A stretch of 64,000 nt of DNA from Cheiracanthium punctorium (GCA_038373885.1 JAWZYV010014411.1:16667-80666), one strand, 5' to 3'; shown: positions 1-12,218, counted from the stretch's first letter. The notes: a model not told the origin generated them from the letters alone. A program made the numbers and translations.

Positions 1-109
1 TTAGGTGCGACTATTATGAGGGGAAAATCTAGTACATAATATTGGAACTCTAAAGCTATTTTTTCTGCTTCAAAATGGGGGTGCGACAATTATGTGAGGG
101 CGACTACGG
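1..109. mobile_element. Tigger/pogo-like element, terminal fragment cut by window start
   Basis: The segment ends in a terminal-repeat-like stretch that reads inward (minus strand) as CCGTAGTCGCCCTCACATAA and is followed by TA at 110-111. The phrase gtgcgac-attatg occurs twice, at about 5-18 and 80-94. Tigger/pogo elements have CAGT(A/G)-type ends and a TA target duplication. The other end lies outside the window, so the class is inferred from one end only. Confidence 0.4.
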
Positions 110-749
110 TATAGCCATACATTTTTTAGCTAAACAGCACAGTGTCGTCAGGCCATTATTCAGAGCAAACTTAACGTTGGTGCTTGTCAAAAGTAGCGAT
201 TTTTGTTGATCGCGCCGAAACTAATACAGCTGATTTTCAGTCGGAACATATAAAAGGAAATAACTTTCTTAGTGGAGCAAAGTGAAGATCTCACTATAAA
301 TATAATGAGCAGATGTTCTTTATTTTCGAGGACGCCTTGAATACTGAAAGCAAATATTTAAATACCAAGAACACTATGAATAGTAATTGTTCCTTCAATG
401 AAAACAAAACTGTTTCGTCTATAAAAAAAACTTTAAAATAGAATACTGTATTGCACTAGTTTCTGCTTTTATTTGACTTTTAAAAATTAACTAGCTGCCT
501 CAAAATAGAAATTTTGGTCACGTTACTATAAATAAATACTATGATATAAACATTAGGGTGATAAATACAAAAATATTCTGCAGCATTTTATTTGAAAAAT
601 ATGTAGTGAAATTTACGATCGAAAATTAAAAAATATGATTGAAATATTTATTATCCTACATAAATATTATCATCGAGCTACGCCATTTCACTTTGCATCT
701 TACCTAAATAATCTTTTTTTCTTTCTTTTTTTCTTTTCCTCCTTCTCAG
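110..749. other. AT-rich intergenic stretch, no gene seen
   Basis: I see no convincing ORF or terminal-repeat pair. The last 40 bases (about 710-749) are a long pyrimidine run ending in tctcag, a good-looking 3' splice site for the reading frame that follows. Confidence 0.5.
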
Positions 750-1085
750 CTGGCTCTGCGAACTCAAACGCACGTAATCGCCATCAATCATACCAGCAAG
801 GTTGAAAGCCTTGAAAGCTATTTGCTGAACAAGCTGTCACTCAAACTACGCAAAGAGGCTTTACCGCCAATGAACCCAGTCCTCAACTCGAGGGTGGGGA
901 TTACGAATCACATGAACTGGTGGTCGAAGCAAAGCATGGCGATTTCCTATCTAGTCCTTAAAAGATCTATGGTGCGAATTGACTGGGGGGACCGTCCAAA
1001 GACCACCCCTGCGGAAGAGGGTAATTTAGCATACCCTGGAGGTGGAGGCCTGGACACTGAGTGGACATCTGTTTCCCATGAATGA
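750..1085 (+). CDS. Candidate terminal exon of an unidentified protein
   Basis: A frame open for 111 codons starts directly after a strong polypyrimidine tract and AG (748-749) and ends at a TGA at 1083-1085. The stretch is clearly richer in G+C than its flanks. The peptide has a polar, lysine-rich start (residues about 15-40), two adjacent tryptophans near residue 60, a glycine run (GGGG) near residue 100 and a hydrophilic tail ending in SVSHE. No ATG is needed if it is a 3' exon. I do not recognise the family, and no upstream exon lies in the window. It could also be a chance ORF in an old TE. The support is the acceptor, the open frame and the composition, not homology. Confidence 0.35.
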   Translation: MALRTQTHVIAINHTSKVESLESYLLNKLSLKLRKEALPPMNPVLNSRVGITNHMNWWSKQSMAISYLVLKRSMVRIDWGDRPKTTPAEEGNLAYPGGGGLDTEWTSVSHE

Positions 1086-2079
1086 AAAAAGAAGCGATCA
1101 AAGAACGCTTCCTGACAATACACAGCGGCAACTTTAGAAGTGTTTAAAAGTATTTGTGACAATATTACTGTTTAAAAGCTTGATAATATTATGAGAGCGG
1201 TCAGGGCGCCCATCTGAATAACCAAAAAAAAAAAAGGGAGAATGTGTGGAAACACGAAAAAAAGTGAAAATTGGCGCCCCTCGATTGAAACTCAAGCGTA
1301 GGCGACCGCCTACGTCGCCTACGCCTCAAACCGGCCCTGTTTTTGCAGTTATTTCAGCAAATATTACAAACGTTTTAGTTAATTCGATGTTTAAAAGTAT
1401 TAAATTAGGACTTTCAATTCAAAATAAATTGGTATTTATTATAAATTTGTTAAACTTTCTTACTTTTCATTGTATAAATGAAATGTTCAAAAGTAAAGAC
1501 AATCCACGAATTTAGAGAATAAAATATGTAATGCACTTACGTTTATTTTACTTCAAAATTCCGTTATTTTACATTGTTTTGCATTCTGTGATTTTAAATT
1601 TTCATAAAAATATTCACATTTTAAAAGTCCGCTGAAAATAGAGTGAGACACACATTTTCTTCCATTTGGACACCTCTTTTTATGGTTTTGAAAGGTTGAA
1701 GCATTAAAGTTTATGTGGTTTTGGTCGTGAAGCGCAGGGCCTTATTATTATATGGGCAAATCGGGACTTTACTCAGGGGCCCCGAATTGAAAGGGCCCCT
1801 AATTTTAAATGTTTTTTTAAATATTCTTTTTTATATCAAAATTTTATGAAAAATATAACAAATTTCATAGATTGGGGCCTCCAAATCTATCAATGCTCGG
1901 TGCCCCTGTTGGTCATAATCGGGCGCTGGTAAAGTGTCTTCATTATCGGAGTCAGTTTCACTTTCCTGGCCTCCATTTTTATCATCTGTTACTCTTCCAC
2001 TAAGTGGTCTGTTCAAAAATTAAAATTTTCTTCAAAAGTAACAAAAAAAAAAAAAAAAGAAAAATCAAAGGTAAATCTG
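1086..2079. other. Non-coding stretch with hAT-like debris
   Basis: Around 1290-1339 a GC-rich bit (cgcctacgtcgcctacgcc, then ccggccctg) resembles the right end of the hAT MITE family seen at 2269 and 35885, without a matching left end. Short gggcccc-containing pieces at 1737-1800 and 1875-1910 look like further MITE debris. Short ORFs here show no recognisable protein features. Confidence 0.35.
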
Positions 2080-2225
2080 AAATATTCACTATGGGAAGAT
2101 AAGCTCTTCGTTATATGGAGAATGTTTATAGTGCTATTTCAGCCTAAAAGTTACGTTTCCATGAAAAATTTCGTTATTGGGAGAAATTCGTTGTAAGGAG
2201 ACTTCGTTATAGGGAGATTCTACTG
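2080..2225. mobile_element. Tigger/pogo-like right end, left end lost
   Basis: The right border reads inward as CAGTAGAATCTCCCTATAAC and is followed by TA (2226-2227). Several copies of the phrase cgttat(a/t)-ggaga precede it. This matches Tigger-type ends such as those at 21502. The left border is not identifiable; an A-run lies at 2042-2058. Confidence 0.35.
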
Positions 2226-2268
2226 TATCTATAGGCTTTTGATATCGTTGGAGAAAGTCTAGCTCTTG

Positions 2269-2418
2269 CAGGGCCGGCCCAAGGGGGGTGCGAATGTAGG
2301 CGATCGCCTAAGGCCCCGCTCCTGGGCCATTTTATTGCTATCTCATAAGACATGACAGAGAAGAGGCCCCGCTCTTGCGCTTCGCCTGGGGCCCCGCACG
2401 CCCCTCGGGCCGTCTCTG
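2269..2418. mobile_element. hAT MITE, CAGGGCCGGCCC family, copy 1
   Basis: This is a 150-bp non-autonomous element. The left end is CAGGGCCGGCCCAAGGGG and the right end, read inward, is CAGAGACGGCCCGAGGGG. It is flanked by the direct repeat gctcttg (2262-2268 and 2419-2425). The interior contains palindromic aggcgatcgcct and several gaggccccgc blocks. A second full copy at 35885-36051 shares the whole sequence. hAT elements normally make 8-bp duplications; only 7 bp match exactly here. Confidence 0.85.
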
Positions 2419-2591
2419 GCTCTTGATATAGATTTCACGCTTAAGAGACATGCTTTAAATTTTTATTTTAAAAAATTGGCGCAAGGACATCTGATTCGGC
2501 TTGGGTATAATATAATATCAAAATTGAAGGGGGAGACGGTCCTTGACTTTGTTTAATATTACAGGGGATGACGACCGTTAAAATGTTAAAG

Positions 2592-2797
2592 CAGGTATGG
2601 GCAACCTTTGAAAAGTTGTGGACCAAATTTTAGGATGTTAGCGAAGTCGCGGGTCAAACTTGCGGATTTTAGTGAAGTGGCGGGCCGTATAATTGGGATT
2701 TATATGGGATATTGAATGGTTTATACGGAGTTTTCAAATGTTCCGCGGGCCGGATCAAAAGCCGTTGCGGGCCACATCCGGCAGTTGCCCATATGTG
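2592..2797. mobile_element. hAT (Charlie-like) MITE
   Basis: The ends are CAGGTATGGGCAAC and, inward from the right, CACATATGGGCAAC. The flanks tgttaaag (2584-2591) and tgctaaag (2798-2805) match at 7 of 8 positions, as expected for an aged 8-bp hAT duplication. The interior repeats the phrases gcgggcc and gcgggtc, typical of this group of hAT MITEs. No coding capacity. Confidence 0.75.
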
Positions 2798-3065
2798 TGC
2801 TAAAGTGTAATATTTCAGCCTTCGAAATACGTTTGAGTAATTTGTTTCTATTTAGCTTATAGAACTTCAGATACAGACATTTTAATATTAGTCAGCCGGA
2901 AATATTTGAAACCAAAAGTAGCATTCTGCTATCGGAAGTGAATCGTATTTCTGCTCATGCAAACGGCGATAGGGTTTGAACTGAATGACGTTTGTCGGAC
3001 ATAACCCCCCCCCCCATGGTGCCCCTCTGCAAACGTAAAAAAGCCGCCCCTTTTGTGCTCTAGAT

Positions 3066-3289
3066 CAGTGGTTCCCAAACTATGGGCCGCGACCCATTGT
3101 TGGGTCACGGGAGCAATTTCGGTTGGTCGAAAAGGGTGGGGAAAATTAAACTTTCGTATTTTATATATACAGTAAACTATACTATTTTATATAGCCTATA
3201 TTGGTTATCGTTATGTAGTAGTGGGTCGCGAAAGAAAATCTAGTTGAAGATTTTTTGAATAGAAGGACAAAAAAAATTGGGAACCACTG
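3066..3289. mobile_element. hAT (Charlie-like) MITE with exact 8-bp TSD
   Basis: Terminal inverted repeats CAGTGGTTCCCAAACT and (inward from the right) CAGTGGTTCCCAAT, flanked by an identical ctctagat at 3058-3065 and 3290-3297. The interior includes two copies of gggtcgcg/gggtcacg. Non-coding. Confidence 0.9.
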
Positions 3290-3429
3290 CTCTAGATCAA
3301 GATTTTCTCAGTTTTAGTTCGAAATGGCCCCCGTTTCGACGATGGCACCCAGACAGTGCCGGATTAACAATATAGCAGAAGTAGCAAATGCTACGGGCTC
3401 CGCGCTTTTGGGGGCCCCGCGCCTTTACC

Positions 3430-4911
3430 TTGAAAGTTTTCGTTCTTTCACCTCCAAGATCCAGCTTTTTAACACTTTCCAACGAGTTAGAAAAGTGTTT
3501 ATGATTTCGGTTTGTCCGTCTGTGTATCCTTGCTCAAACTCGCGTAAATATGCATCGATTTCTAAGAATTTTATATAAGTTACTCTTATATACTGTACCA
3601 TGTACCCTATTGAAAATGTGTTTGTAGCATCCTTACCTACTATATAGTTGCGCTGATCCCTGACTTTAAGATAAAACGTTTTCCGCCATTACTGTAAAAA
3701 GATTACAAAGTCAAGGACAAAAAGCCCAAAAACTTCTTCACCGTTTGTACGATCGGCTTGAAAATTTTCACAACTACGTAAAAAAGTATAGAAAATAATC
3801 TGTTCTACCCTAAAAATCTGAAAATCCACCCGTTCCCTCATTTTTAAGCGATATTTCACTATTTTCAGCACCATTTCATTTCGAGAGTCAAAAAAGTGAA
3901 TCATTTGCGTGACAAAATTAGCTATTTCAAGTGAAAACTACGTCATACAATTGGGGATACCAATTTGGTAAAAATAATTTTTCCAGATTACACAGTCTAT
4001 TACTTTTTTTTTTCACAAATAAATCATCTGCTGGATATTTGAATTGTTGTGCACACGAAACGAAAGCTTTCGACTGCGAAAAGATTCCGCGCGTTTCCAG
4101 AAGAGCATGAAATTCGATTTGGGTCTGTAATAAAAATTGAATATGAACTTATTTATTTTAGATGGATGAAAATTAAATATATTGAATGAAGACATATTTT
4201 CGTAAAATGCTTTTCTACCACCCATTGTAATTGCCTCCACAACGGGCGTTGACTTCTAGTTTTAGAGATATTCTGATTTTTGAAATGAAACAAAATTGGA
4301 TTACAAGATGAAGCTTTCCATCGAAAATAGTGCCTGTATAAGTTAAAAGTTTTTCTTCGAGAGCACTCAAAATAATTTCAATGCAGTATGGTCAATCGCA
4401 GTTTAGAGACAGGCATCTATTTTAAGCAAATAATCAGGGCCGGATTGGCATATATATTACTAAGGCTCTCAAAATAGTGCTCTCCATTGAGAATGATGTC
4501 TGTATTATGAATAGTTCTAAAGGAGCACTCAAAAGAATTCCAATACATTTGAGAGACGCTAATACATTTCTAGCACAAGACAATGAGTATAAAATTTTTA
4601 TATTCTTCAGTTAAACGTTTAAAAAAAAATTAAAGGTCTTTTATAGGGTCTCATAAAATTGCATTTATACTGATAATACAACGTTTTCTTATTTACTAAA
4701 TCTCGCCAGTCTTAAGGAAAATACATCGCCAAATTTGTGGCAAAAATATTTTTGCATTGGAAAGTGTTTTATAATATATGCGTTTGGTATGATTTATCTT
4801 TCTTGTTTTTTAAGGCAACAGATAAATCTTGCAATTCTTTCTTTCTTTCTTTTCTTTTTTTTTTTGGGTAAGAGAACTTTTGAAGCTCTATATGGAACTG
4901 TAAATCAGTTG
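3430..4911. other. Non-coding part of the large insertion
   Basis: No gene is supported. At 4437 there is a lone hAT-like end, CAGGGCCGGATTGGCA, with no partner found. The phrase (a)gtgctctccattgag-like / gagcactcaaa recurs between 4350 and 4540. Confidence 0.35.
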
Positions 4912-4929
4912 TACACTATAAGAAAAAAC

Positions 4930-5400
4930 CATGCTAATTTACAGCACAGTGTGCTGGTAATCATAACGCCAACACCTGTGCTGTAAATTTCAAGCACTTT
5001 GAATTTTCAAGCACTGTGTTGTAAATTTACAACACCGTGTTGTAAATAGTTGGCACGATGGCACGGTGGCACAACAGCACATGTGCTGTAAATTTACAGC
5101 ACCGTGTTGTAAAATTACAGCACATCATTTTCAAGTACCTATGTAAATTCACAACACTGTGTTGTAAAATTACAACACTTCATTTTTCAAGCATCTATGT
5201 GAATTTACAACACTGTGTTGTAAAATTAAAGCACCTCATTTTTCGAGCACTTATGTAAATTTACAACACCATGCTATAAAATTACAGCGCCTGATTTTTC
5301 AAGCACTGTTGTGTATTTTTACAGCACTTGAATTTTCAAGCACTGTAACGTGTTTTCACAGTTCTTGAACTTTCAAGTACTTTCATGGAATTGTACTGCT
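4930..5400. repeat. Array of palindromic GTGTTGTAAATTTACAACAC-type motifs
   Basis: At least eight near-palindromic units built on gtg(c/t)tgtaaatttaca(g/a)cac occur in tandem or near-tandem, alternating with tttcaagcac. Two more occur beside the other end of element A (13816-13855). Arrays of inverted motifs near element ends are typical transposase-binding regions; that role is inferred. Confidence 0.7.
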
Positions 5401-5439
5401 CTTCTGTGTAAGTTTTAGCCTGATGCAATTTTTCTGTAC

Positions 5440-6610
5440 ACATGCATTTATAATTACGTTTCGAGCAAAAATTTATACCTGTCCCTCGATTTGCACGGCA
5501 CTCAATTTACACGTTTTTAAATGAAAACTTTTTTATTTTATTTTATTGTGTGTGTACATCATACACATTTACAATTACTTTTCAAACAAATTTACAGCTA
5601 TCCCTCTATTTGCTCGGTACTCAATTTACGCGGTTTTCAAAAGAAAACTTTAGTTTTTTAAATATTATTTATGGGATCCTACAATTTACAATTACATTTC
5701 AATCAAATTTACAGCTATCTTCTATATTCACTTTACTCAATTTACACGGTTTCGCGTTTACACGGTTTACATGTTTTTTTTTTTTAATCCTACACATTTA
5801 CAAGTAATTTTCAAACAAATTTACACATATCCCTCGATTTGCACGGTACTCAATTTACACTGCTTTTAAATGAAAACTTATTTTACAGGTTTTTTAAATT
5901 TTATTTATTGGATTCTACAATTTACAATTACAAAGAAATTTACAGAACTATCCTTCAATATGCACGGTACTCAGTTTTACACGGTTTCACTTTTATATGG
6001 TTTAAAATGATTTTTTAAATGGTTTTTCTTTCCTTATCCTCCAGTTTACAATTAATTTTGTGACAAATTTACTCCCATCCCTCGATTTGCACGGTACTCA
6101 GTTTACACTGTTTTTAAATGAGAACTTATTTTAGAGTTTTTTTATTATTTTATTTATTGGGTCTTATACAATTTAACATTACATTTCAAACAAATTTACA
6201 GCTATCCTTTCATATGCACAGTACTCAATTTACACGGTTTCGTGTTTATACGGGTTTTGGAATGAATTATTTTTTTCAGTTTTGTTAAATCCTAATATTT
6301 GCAATTAATTTTTAAACAAATTTACGCTTATCCCTCGATTAGCACGGTATTCAATTTACACTGTTTTTAAATGAAAACTTATTTTAGAGGGTTTTTATTT
6401 TAAATTTTATTTATTGGATCCTACAATGTACAATTACATTTAAAACAAATTTATGGCTATTCTTCAGTATGCCCGGTACTCAATTTATACGGTTTCGTGT
6501 TTACACGGTTTTTAAATAATTTTCTTTTATCCTACACATTTACAATTAATTTTCAAACAAATTTACCCCGATTTGCGCAGTACTAAACTTACACTGTTTT
6601 TAAATGAAAA
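5440..6610 (+). repeat. Satellite-like tandem array, unit about 110-130 bp, dimeric
   Basis: About ten diverged units each contain a core like ccctcgatttgcacggtact followed by caatttacac-ggttt and aaatgaaaactt. Cores start near 5487, 5600, 5717, 5830, 5950, 6072, 6199, 6330, 6457 and 6566. Neighbouring units alternate between two spacer types (cacatttacaattaattttcaaac and tacaatttacaattacatt), giving a higher period near 245 bp. The core resembles the end of some Tigger/pogo elements, so the array may be an amplified terminal repeat; that origin is inference. Confidence 0.75.
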
Positions 6611-7878
6611 CTTTTTTCTCTAACTCTGAAGTAGTTAGAAATTTTGCACGACCATTTAAAATATGTAGAAAAATCTTGCTCTTTTAAAAAGCCAAAAAGA
6701 TCTGCAATAAATATTTTTGTTGTTGAAACTTTTTGAAACAGCACTAATGTATAATTACAAAATGTGAATTTAACCAAAAGCATTGCAAGTGGCAGTGGAA
6801 AATTTCGGAATGAGATTTTCATTCTTGAAACTGAGACCATTTGCTATTAAAATAAAATATTTTCAAACTCACAGTCACCTCTATGCCTAATATGTTAATG
6901 TTATAGTGATGCATAGCTATAGGAGACTATAACTTTAAAAAAGAACTTTTGTGAGTGTGTAATAGCTTGATAATTAAATATGGCAATATTTTTAACAAAA
7001 CCGTTAAATTAAAGTCTCGTGAACATAGCTTTGAAATTAATTTATTTTAATAACTAAGTAAGCAAACTTACATCCAAGCTTGAAAAGGGGGGGGATTAAT
7101 AATTCTTGACTTGTAAAGGGACTAAGGTTCCTCTTATTCATAGGGCCAAATTATAAGTTAAGATCATGGAAACAGATTTTTTCAAAAATTTGATTGTATG
7201 GAGTTGTTTTATACATACCCGTAAAAGGCAGGCCCGTTGTATTTCTAGAGTTAAGTTGCTTCAGTGTTTTGTTTTTTTACTATGTCACTCAGCTACATTT
7301 ATACATACTTTCTCTTATTAATATGTTCTTCCACAAATCCAGATATTTAAATAATACTTGTTGAAAAGCTAAATTAAGCATAATGGTAATATACAATGAT
7401 TTAATGTGCTATTTATTTTTTATTTTACTTTCTTGGAACAAATGCAGGCAGTTAAGTTCTAAAGTAAAGATATAAAGATATGGCAGAACAAAATTTCATG
7501 CTGTTCTTTGAAAAAGTCAGTATAATGCTTTTAATTTATAGTTTAATAGATGAATAAAACTTATCATTATATGAATTAGTAGTTAATTTAAAATTGCATT
7601 GAAATTATTTATCTAGAATAATTTTGGTAGTTTCAAATTAAAAGTCATATTTATTAATTTATTATTAAAATTGCCTCCGATAAGATTTTTTTAAATTTAG
7701 ATTAATATATTCAAAACAATCACAACTAAAGTAATTTAATAAAATAACAAAAGTACTCAACAAAAATCTGGTGGTGAAAAGGTAAAAGTAATTAAAAACT
7801 TTGTAAAAATGACTCATAAAAGATACAAACTGAGGTCTATCATTTAGAGTAATACAAAAAAAGTCCACTCTTCTTCAG
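6611..7878. other. AT-rich interior of element A, no gene seen
   Basis: Nothing here is supported as coding; stop codons are dense in all frames and the short ORFs have no recognisable features. Could be intronic if element A's gene spans it. Confidence 0.4.
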
Positions 7879-8001
7879 TTACAAAAAGTCAGACATCTGC
7901 AGAAGTAAAAGGCTATTCTTTCTGACTGGGGTTGACTTTCTTGATGCTGTAGAAAAGTACACATTTTTGTACCAACCAAAGGGATTGTCCTGGATAAATA
8001 C
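7879..8001 (-). CDS. Candidate terminal exon on the minus strand, unidentified
   Basis: On the minus strand a frame of about 40 codons reads a well-mixed peptide beginning FIQDNPFGWYKNVYF and ending at TAA (7879-7881). Composition is richer in G+C than the surrounding sequence. A possible acceptor (aaaag before the frame) has a poor pyrimidine tract. It lies inside element A, downstream of the minus-strand THAP exon, so it may be the last exon of that gene. I do not recognise the protein. A chance ORF cannot be excluded. Confidence 0.25.
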   Translation of the reverse strand, partial: VFIQDNPFGWYKNVYFSTASRKSTPVRKNSLLLLQMSDFL

Positions 8002-8369
8002 CCTTTTATGTGTATTATTTTACAAAGTTCTTAATTATTTTTGATTTAATAAAATGTTAGCTTTTAAATAAACTGAAAAAAAGCATAAAATAACAAATGA
8101 AATTTAAAACATTAGAAATTTTATTGACTTTCAATATACAGTATATAAAGCTACATAGGTTTTTATATTTCATCTCTATTTTACGCCACATACAACATAA
8201 CTTATTCAGTCTTCTCTTTGATCAAACTTTCATTAATAAAGGAGTATTTTTCAGATGCCTAGGATAAAACAAAAACACGTCATCAGATCAGCAAATAAAT
8301 AAATCCCCAAAAATGTGCCATTCTTTTCTTTTTTGGCTACTATTTCATTATTTCAACTGATTTCATTAG

Positions 8370-8645
8370 CCCATTTGTGCCCTGATATTTTTGCGACTTT
8401 CTTCGATTTTTGCTAATACCAGCAATAATAGATAAATTTCTGATGTATACTTCTTGAACAAGGGATGATTTCTTTTAAAATCATTATGCATAATAATTGA
8501 AATGTCAACATCCTACTAGGCCATGTTAAAATATTTTGTGAAATTGAGGTTCAAGACTCGTGAATAAAGACTAGGGAAAATTAATAACGTTTTTGACTGA
8601 TAGCGAAAATGCCGTCCCAAAAAAGGGACACTAGGCATAAATGGG
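8370..8645 (-). mobile_element. piggyBac-like MITE, copy 2 (inverted relative to copy at 35073)
   Basis: The element starts CCCATTTGTGCC and ends ggcataaatggg, flanked on both sides by TTAG (8366-8369, 8646-8649). It is homologous over its whole length, in reverse orientation, to 35073-35332, including the phrases ttgcgactttcttcgatt and gtcccaaaaaagggac. piggyBac elements duplicate TTAA; copy 1 has TTAA, this one TTAG on both sides. Non-coding. Confidence 0.75.
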
Positions 8646-10250
8646 TTAGCTGAAATTTATTAATATAAACACTTATCGATACTTTTGAAAATCTTTATCC
8701 AAATAAAATATTTAAAAATGTTAAACTATGAAAATTTTATCATTATTAAATACAAAATAACAATATATAACGTCATGCAAAAATCAGGTGTTATGCTGGT
8801 TTCTTTTTTAAAAGAATGCATAAAATATGTACTATGTTGAGATTCCTCAACATAAAGGCATTAAACTGCGAAAATACATCTGTAATATTTGGTGGATTTT
8901 TGATGTTCCACTGTATATACAAGGTGAGCCAATGGTATGAAATAATTTTTTAAAACTAATAACATTCTAAAAATCATCTTTTGTAAAATCTAGTGATGAA
9001 GCAGCGTAATCTACATGAATGGAGATATTGTGTAGGTGCAGAATCGTTCATTTTTGGAAAATAATTTCCAAAAAGTCCTCTATTTTCCCACACACATTCT
9101 TGCAGACTCATTGCAAAGCTGCCTATAAAGTGCACAGTATTTTTAGCGTTATTGTGGACACAGCATGCTGAATCCTTTCTTTTAATGCTTGAAAAGTCTT
9201 TGGGAGGTTACTTTAAAATATTCTTTGTTTTAGGTACAGTCACAAATTATATTTATAACACTGAAAGCACAAGACTGCCTTTCCTTTAGTTCGCTTTTAA
9301 GGCACACACGCATTGCTCACCCAACCCAGTATTCCATAACTTATTTTCCACACTCTAGATTGACAACAGTGGTGGTCAAAGCTGCTTCCCCTTTTCTTTC
9401 TTTGCAGTGACTTTTTTAAATCATACGTCAATCATTTACCTTGTATGCATATACATACATATATAAAATTTATTTCCTTCCCTTTTTTTCTTTCTTTTTT
9501 AAACTTGATGTCACTTCTAAAACATTTAAAATGTATTTTTCTGACACAGTAATTATTTAAATCAATCAATGTGAATATTATTCTTTACAGAAGAACATTT
9601 TAAGTTTCAATTATTTCAATTAAAAATCTTTAATTATTGAAAAGGAAGTATATTAAATATAAAGTGTTTTTGTTTATAAATAATAAGCATATACTTAAAA
9701 TTTTATTTCTGAAAGAAAAACTGTTAGTGTCTTATTATTATACAATGACATTATTATACAGAGAAACTCCCGATTATCTATTATGTTAATCACTGAGAAT
9801 GCTTGCACGGCCAATAAAAGAACGCAATCAATTCGAAAACCCTTTCCAAAAGAAAAACAATCAACATCAGTACAAAAACATACAATTTAGTTACATTTTC
9901 AAGATGCATAACATTAAACTAGAAAATTTTCTTTTAAAATTAATTGCTTAAAGAAATCTGTAATGTTAATTTGATTTCTGTATCTTGTCCCAGCATCTAT
10001 GTGTATTGAAGTATTTTGTAAACCACTGTAATAATACCACTGTAATCAAATCCTCTTTTAAAAGATTTTAATGAAATTTAATTTGATGTAAAACAATAAA
10101 TAAATTATTAAAAAATTCAACATATGAAATGTACATGCATTACCATGCATTAACACTCATCAGATTCTTAAGGTTAAAAAAAAGGGGGGGTGTTAATAAT
10201 AAATATGGTCTCTTCTTTAAATATGCAAGCCTCACAGCGAAATTTCATAC
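8646..10250. other. AT-rich stretch, no gene seen
   Basis: No supported ORF. Contains long T-rich runs (for example around 9475-9500). Poorly conserved sequence, probably interior or intron of element A. Confidence 0.4.
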
Positions 10251-10396
10251 CTGAATTTGAAGCAGTTGATGAGTTCCAGAGGCAATTGGTTCGACTCCTT
10301 AAGCAATACTGCTTCCTGGCTCTCAGTGCTTCCTTTAGGAGGTTACGAACTGAAGTCGCTCATCTCTTGAATATCCCGACACATTCTAGACTACAC
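10251..10396 (-). other. GC-richer island with splice-site-like borders, possible exon remnant
   Basis: A 146-bp patch stands out from the AT-rich flanks. On the minus strand it is bordered by aaatag|GTG at the start and by ttcag|GTATGA at the end, the latter a good donor. All three minus frames contain stops, so it would be a decayed or non-coding exon. On the plus strand a frame is open for 77 codons but I see no domain. Placement between the THAP exon and 7879-8001 suggests it could belong to the same minus-strand gene; this is inference. Confidence 0.2.
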
Positions 10397-11240
10397 CTAT
10401 TTACCATTAGAAGTCATATGTAAATTGAGCAGTAATAAAGGAGGCCGCATAAGTTGAAGTACCTATGAATGTAATTTTTATGAAATTATAAGTTTTTGTA
10501 TAGTTTCAACAATTCATTGCATTATATAGAAATATTACACTCTCTCTCTCACACACACACAGTTATTTATTATTTGACATAAAAAGTAACAATATAAAAT
10601 ATTTTTGTATATTCACATACGAGTAATAACTTGTTATAACATGAATCATTATTTTTTAATTACAGGTTTATATTTATATACATATATTAGCACAGGGGTG
10701 CAAATAGAATCTAAATATTGGGGGGGGGGGAGGCTTGGCGACCACCAACTTCCAGCGACTGCCACCTTGTTTACATGGGGCTGAAACAGTCTCTGTCAAT
10801 TTTACCCACATTTCTATTGGATCCTTTATCGTGTCAAAAATGGATTTGACTGTTCATTTGACTATTCCAACTTAAATAACTCCATTTTAGTTCTGTAGAA
10901 GCCGCCGATTGACAATTGTGCTAATATTAAATTAAATGTAGTGTTTTTTCCATGGTTTGATTAATATCCTCTTTTAAATTAATCAGAAATTTTCAACATC
11001 TTTAAAATAAAGGTTGTAATGTTAAAATTCAATATTATAAATATATTCATATAAATCTGCACAAATCAAACAATTCAGTTTCAAGATTATTACTTAAACT
11101 GTTTTTGCATAATTTTATTTTAAAAAATTACTTACCTATATCATATTTACTTTAATTACATTTAATTACGTATTTTAACGAAATATAATATTTCTTTCTT
11201 AAAAGTCCCTATAAACATTTAAAAAGAAAAAAAAATTGTA
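10397..11240. other. AT-rich stretch with a lone hAT end
   Basis: A CT/CA dinucleotide run lies at about 10541-10560. A lone hAT-like left end, CAGGGGTGCAAATAG, starts at 10693, followed by a run of G residues; no partner end was found. No gene supported. Confidence 0.35.
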
Positions 11241-12184
11241 CATGGACGCACCCACGGAGGGGGGCTATGGGGGCAGAACCCCCTTCCCCCCGAAAGTTGG
11301 AGAGTTAGATGTCAAAAAACTTTAAAAATTAAAAGTTGTCATTAATGAGTTAAAATATTTTATTTTTAAAAAATCGTCTTCGAATTATTTCTAAAATATC
11401 TTTTAGGGAAATAATTGATTTTTATATAAATACTTACAGTTAGTGTATGAAATACATTTAAACTCGGTTAATGTCACTGAATAGATCAGATAATTTTTTA
11501 TGACTCTATAACGAGTTAATTTGATAGTGGCATTGGGTTCCATGGGCAAGTCATACTGAATATTTTGACGTAATAAAAGAGTTATAACTACAATCGAGAT
11601 CACTATAACCGAGTTCATCAGTATTTGTAGCCCACCCCCACCCCCTCTACCAAAGTAAAATCCTGGGTGCGCCATTGATTCTGTATAAATAATTCATAAA
11701 TGTAATACTATGAAAGAAGGATTATTCCAAAGAATGTTTCTTAGTTCTGAAATAGTTTAATGTAATAAAATAAACACTTAATATTTTGCAATTTAAAAAT
11801 AACGCATGAATAATAATTATTGAAAATAAATAATATACTTCAGTTTTGAAAAGCAATTTAAAAATGAGATAAAACAAGATAAATTTAAACTATTTTTGGA
11901 GTTGGACATAAACTATGTGATTTATTTAATATGTACATGTTTTAATAAAAAATATTTTTTTCTTAAAAGTCTCCATATAAACAACATTTTAAAAATATTC
12001 TGTATAAATAATTCATAAATGTATTACTATGAAAGAAGAATGATTCCAAAGACTGGTTCTCAGTTCTGAATTAGTTTAATGTAATTACAATGAGCACTTA
12101 ATATTTTGGAATTTAAAAATTACTTAGGGAGAACAGTACACCAATATATATAGTTTATATATAAATACGCATAGCAATTACTTC

Positions 12185-12218
<34 letters not shown>

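Noticed and set aside
1203..1339. Complete hAT MITE from cagggcgccc to ccggccctg
   Set aside because: The two ends do not form an inverted repeat beyond CAGGGC and the 8-bp flanks differ.
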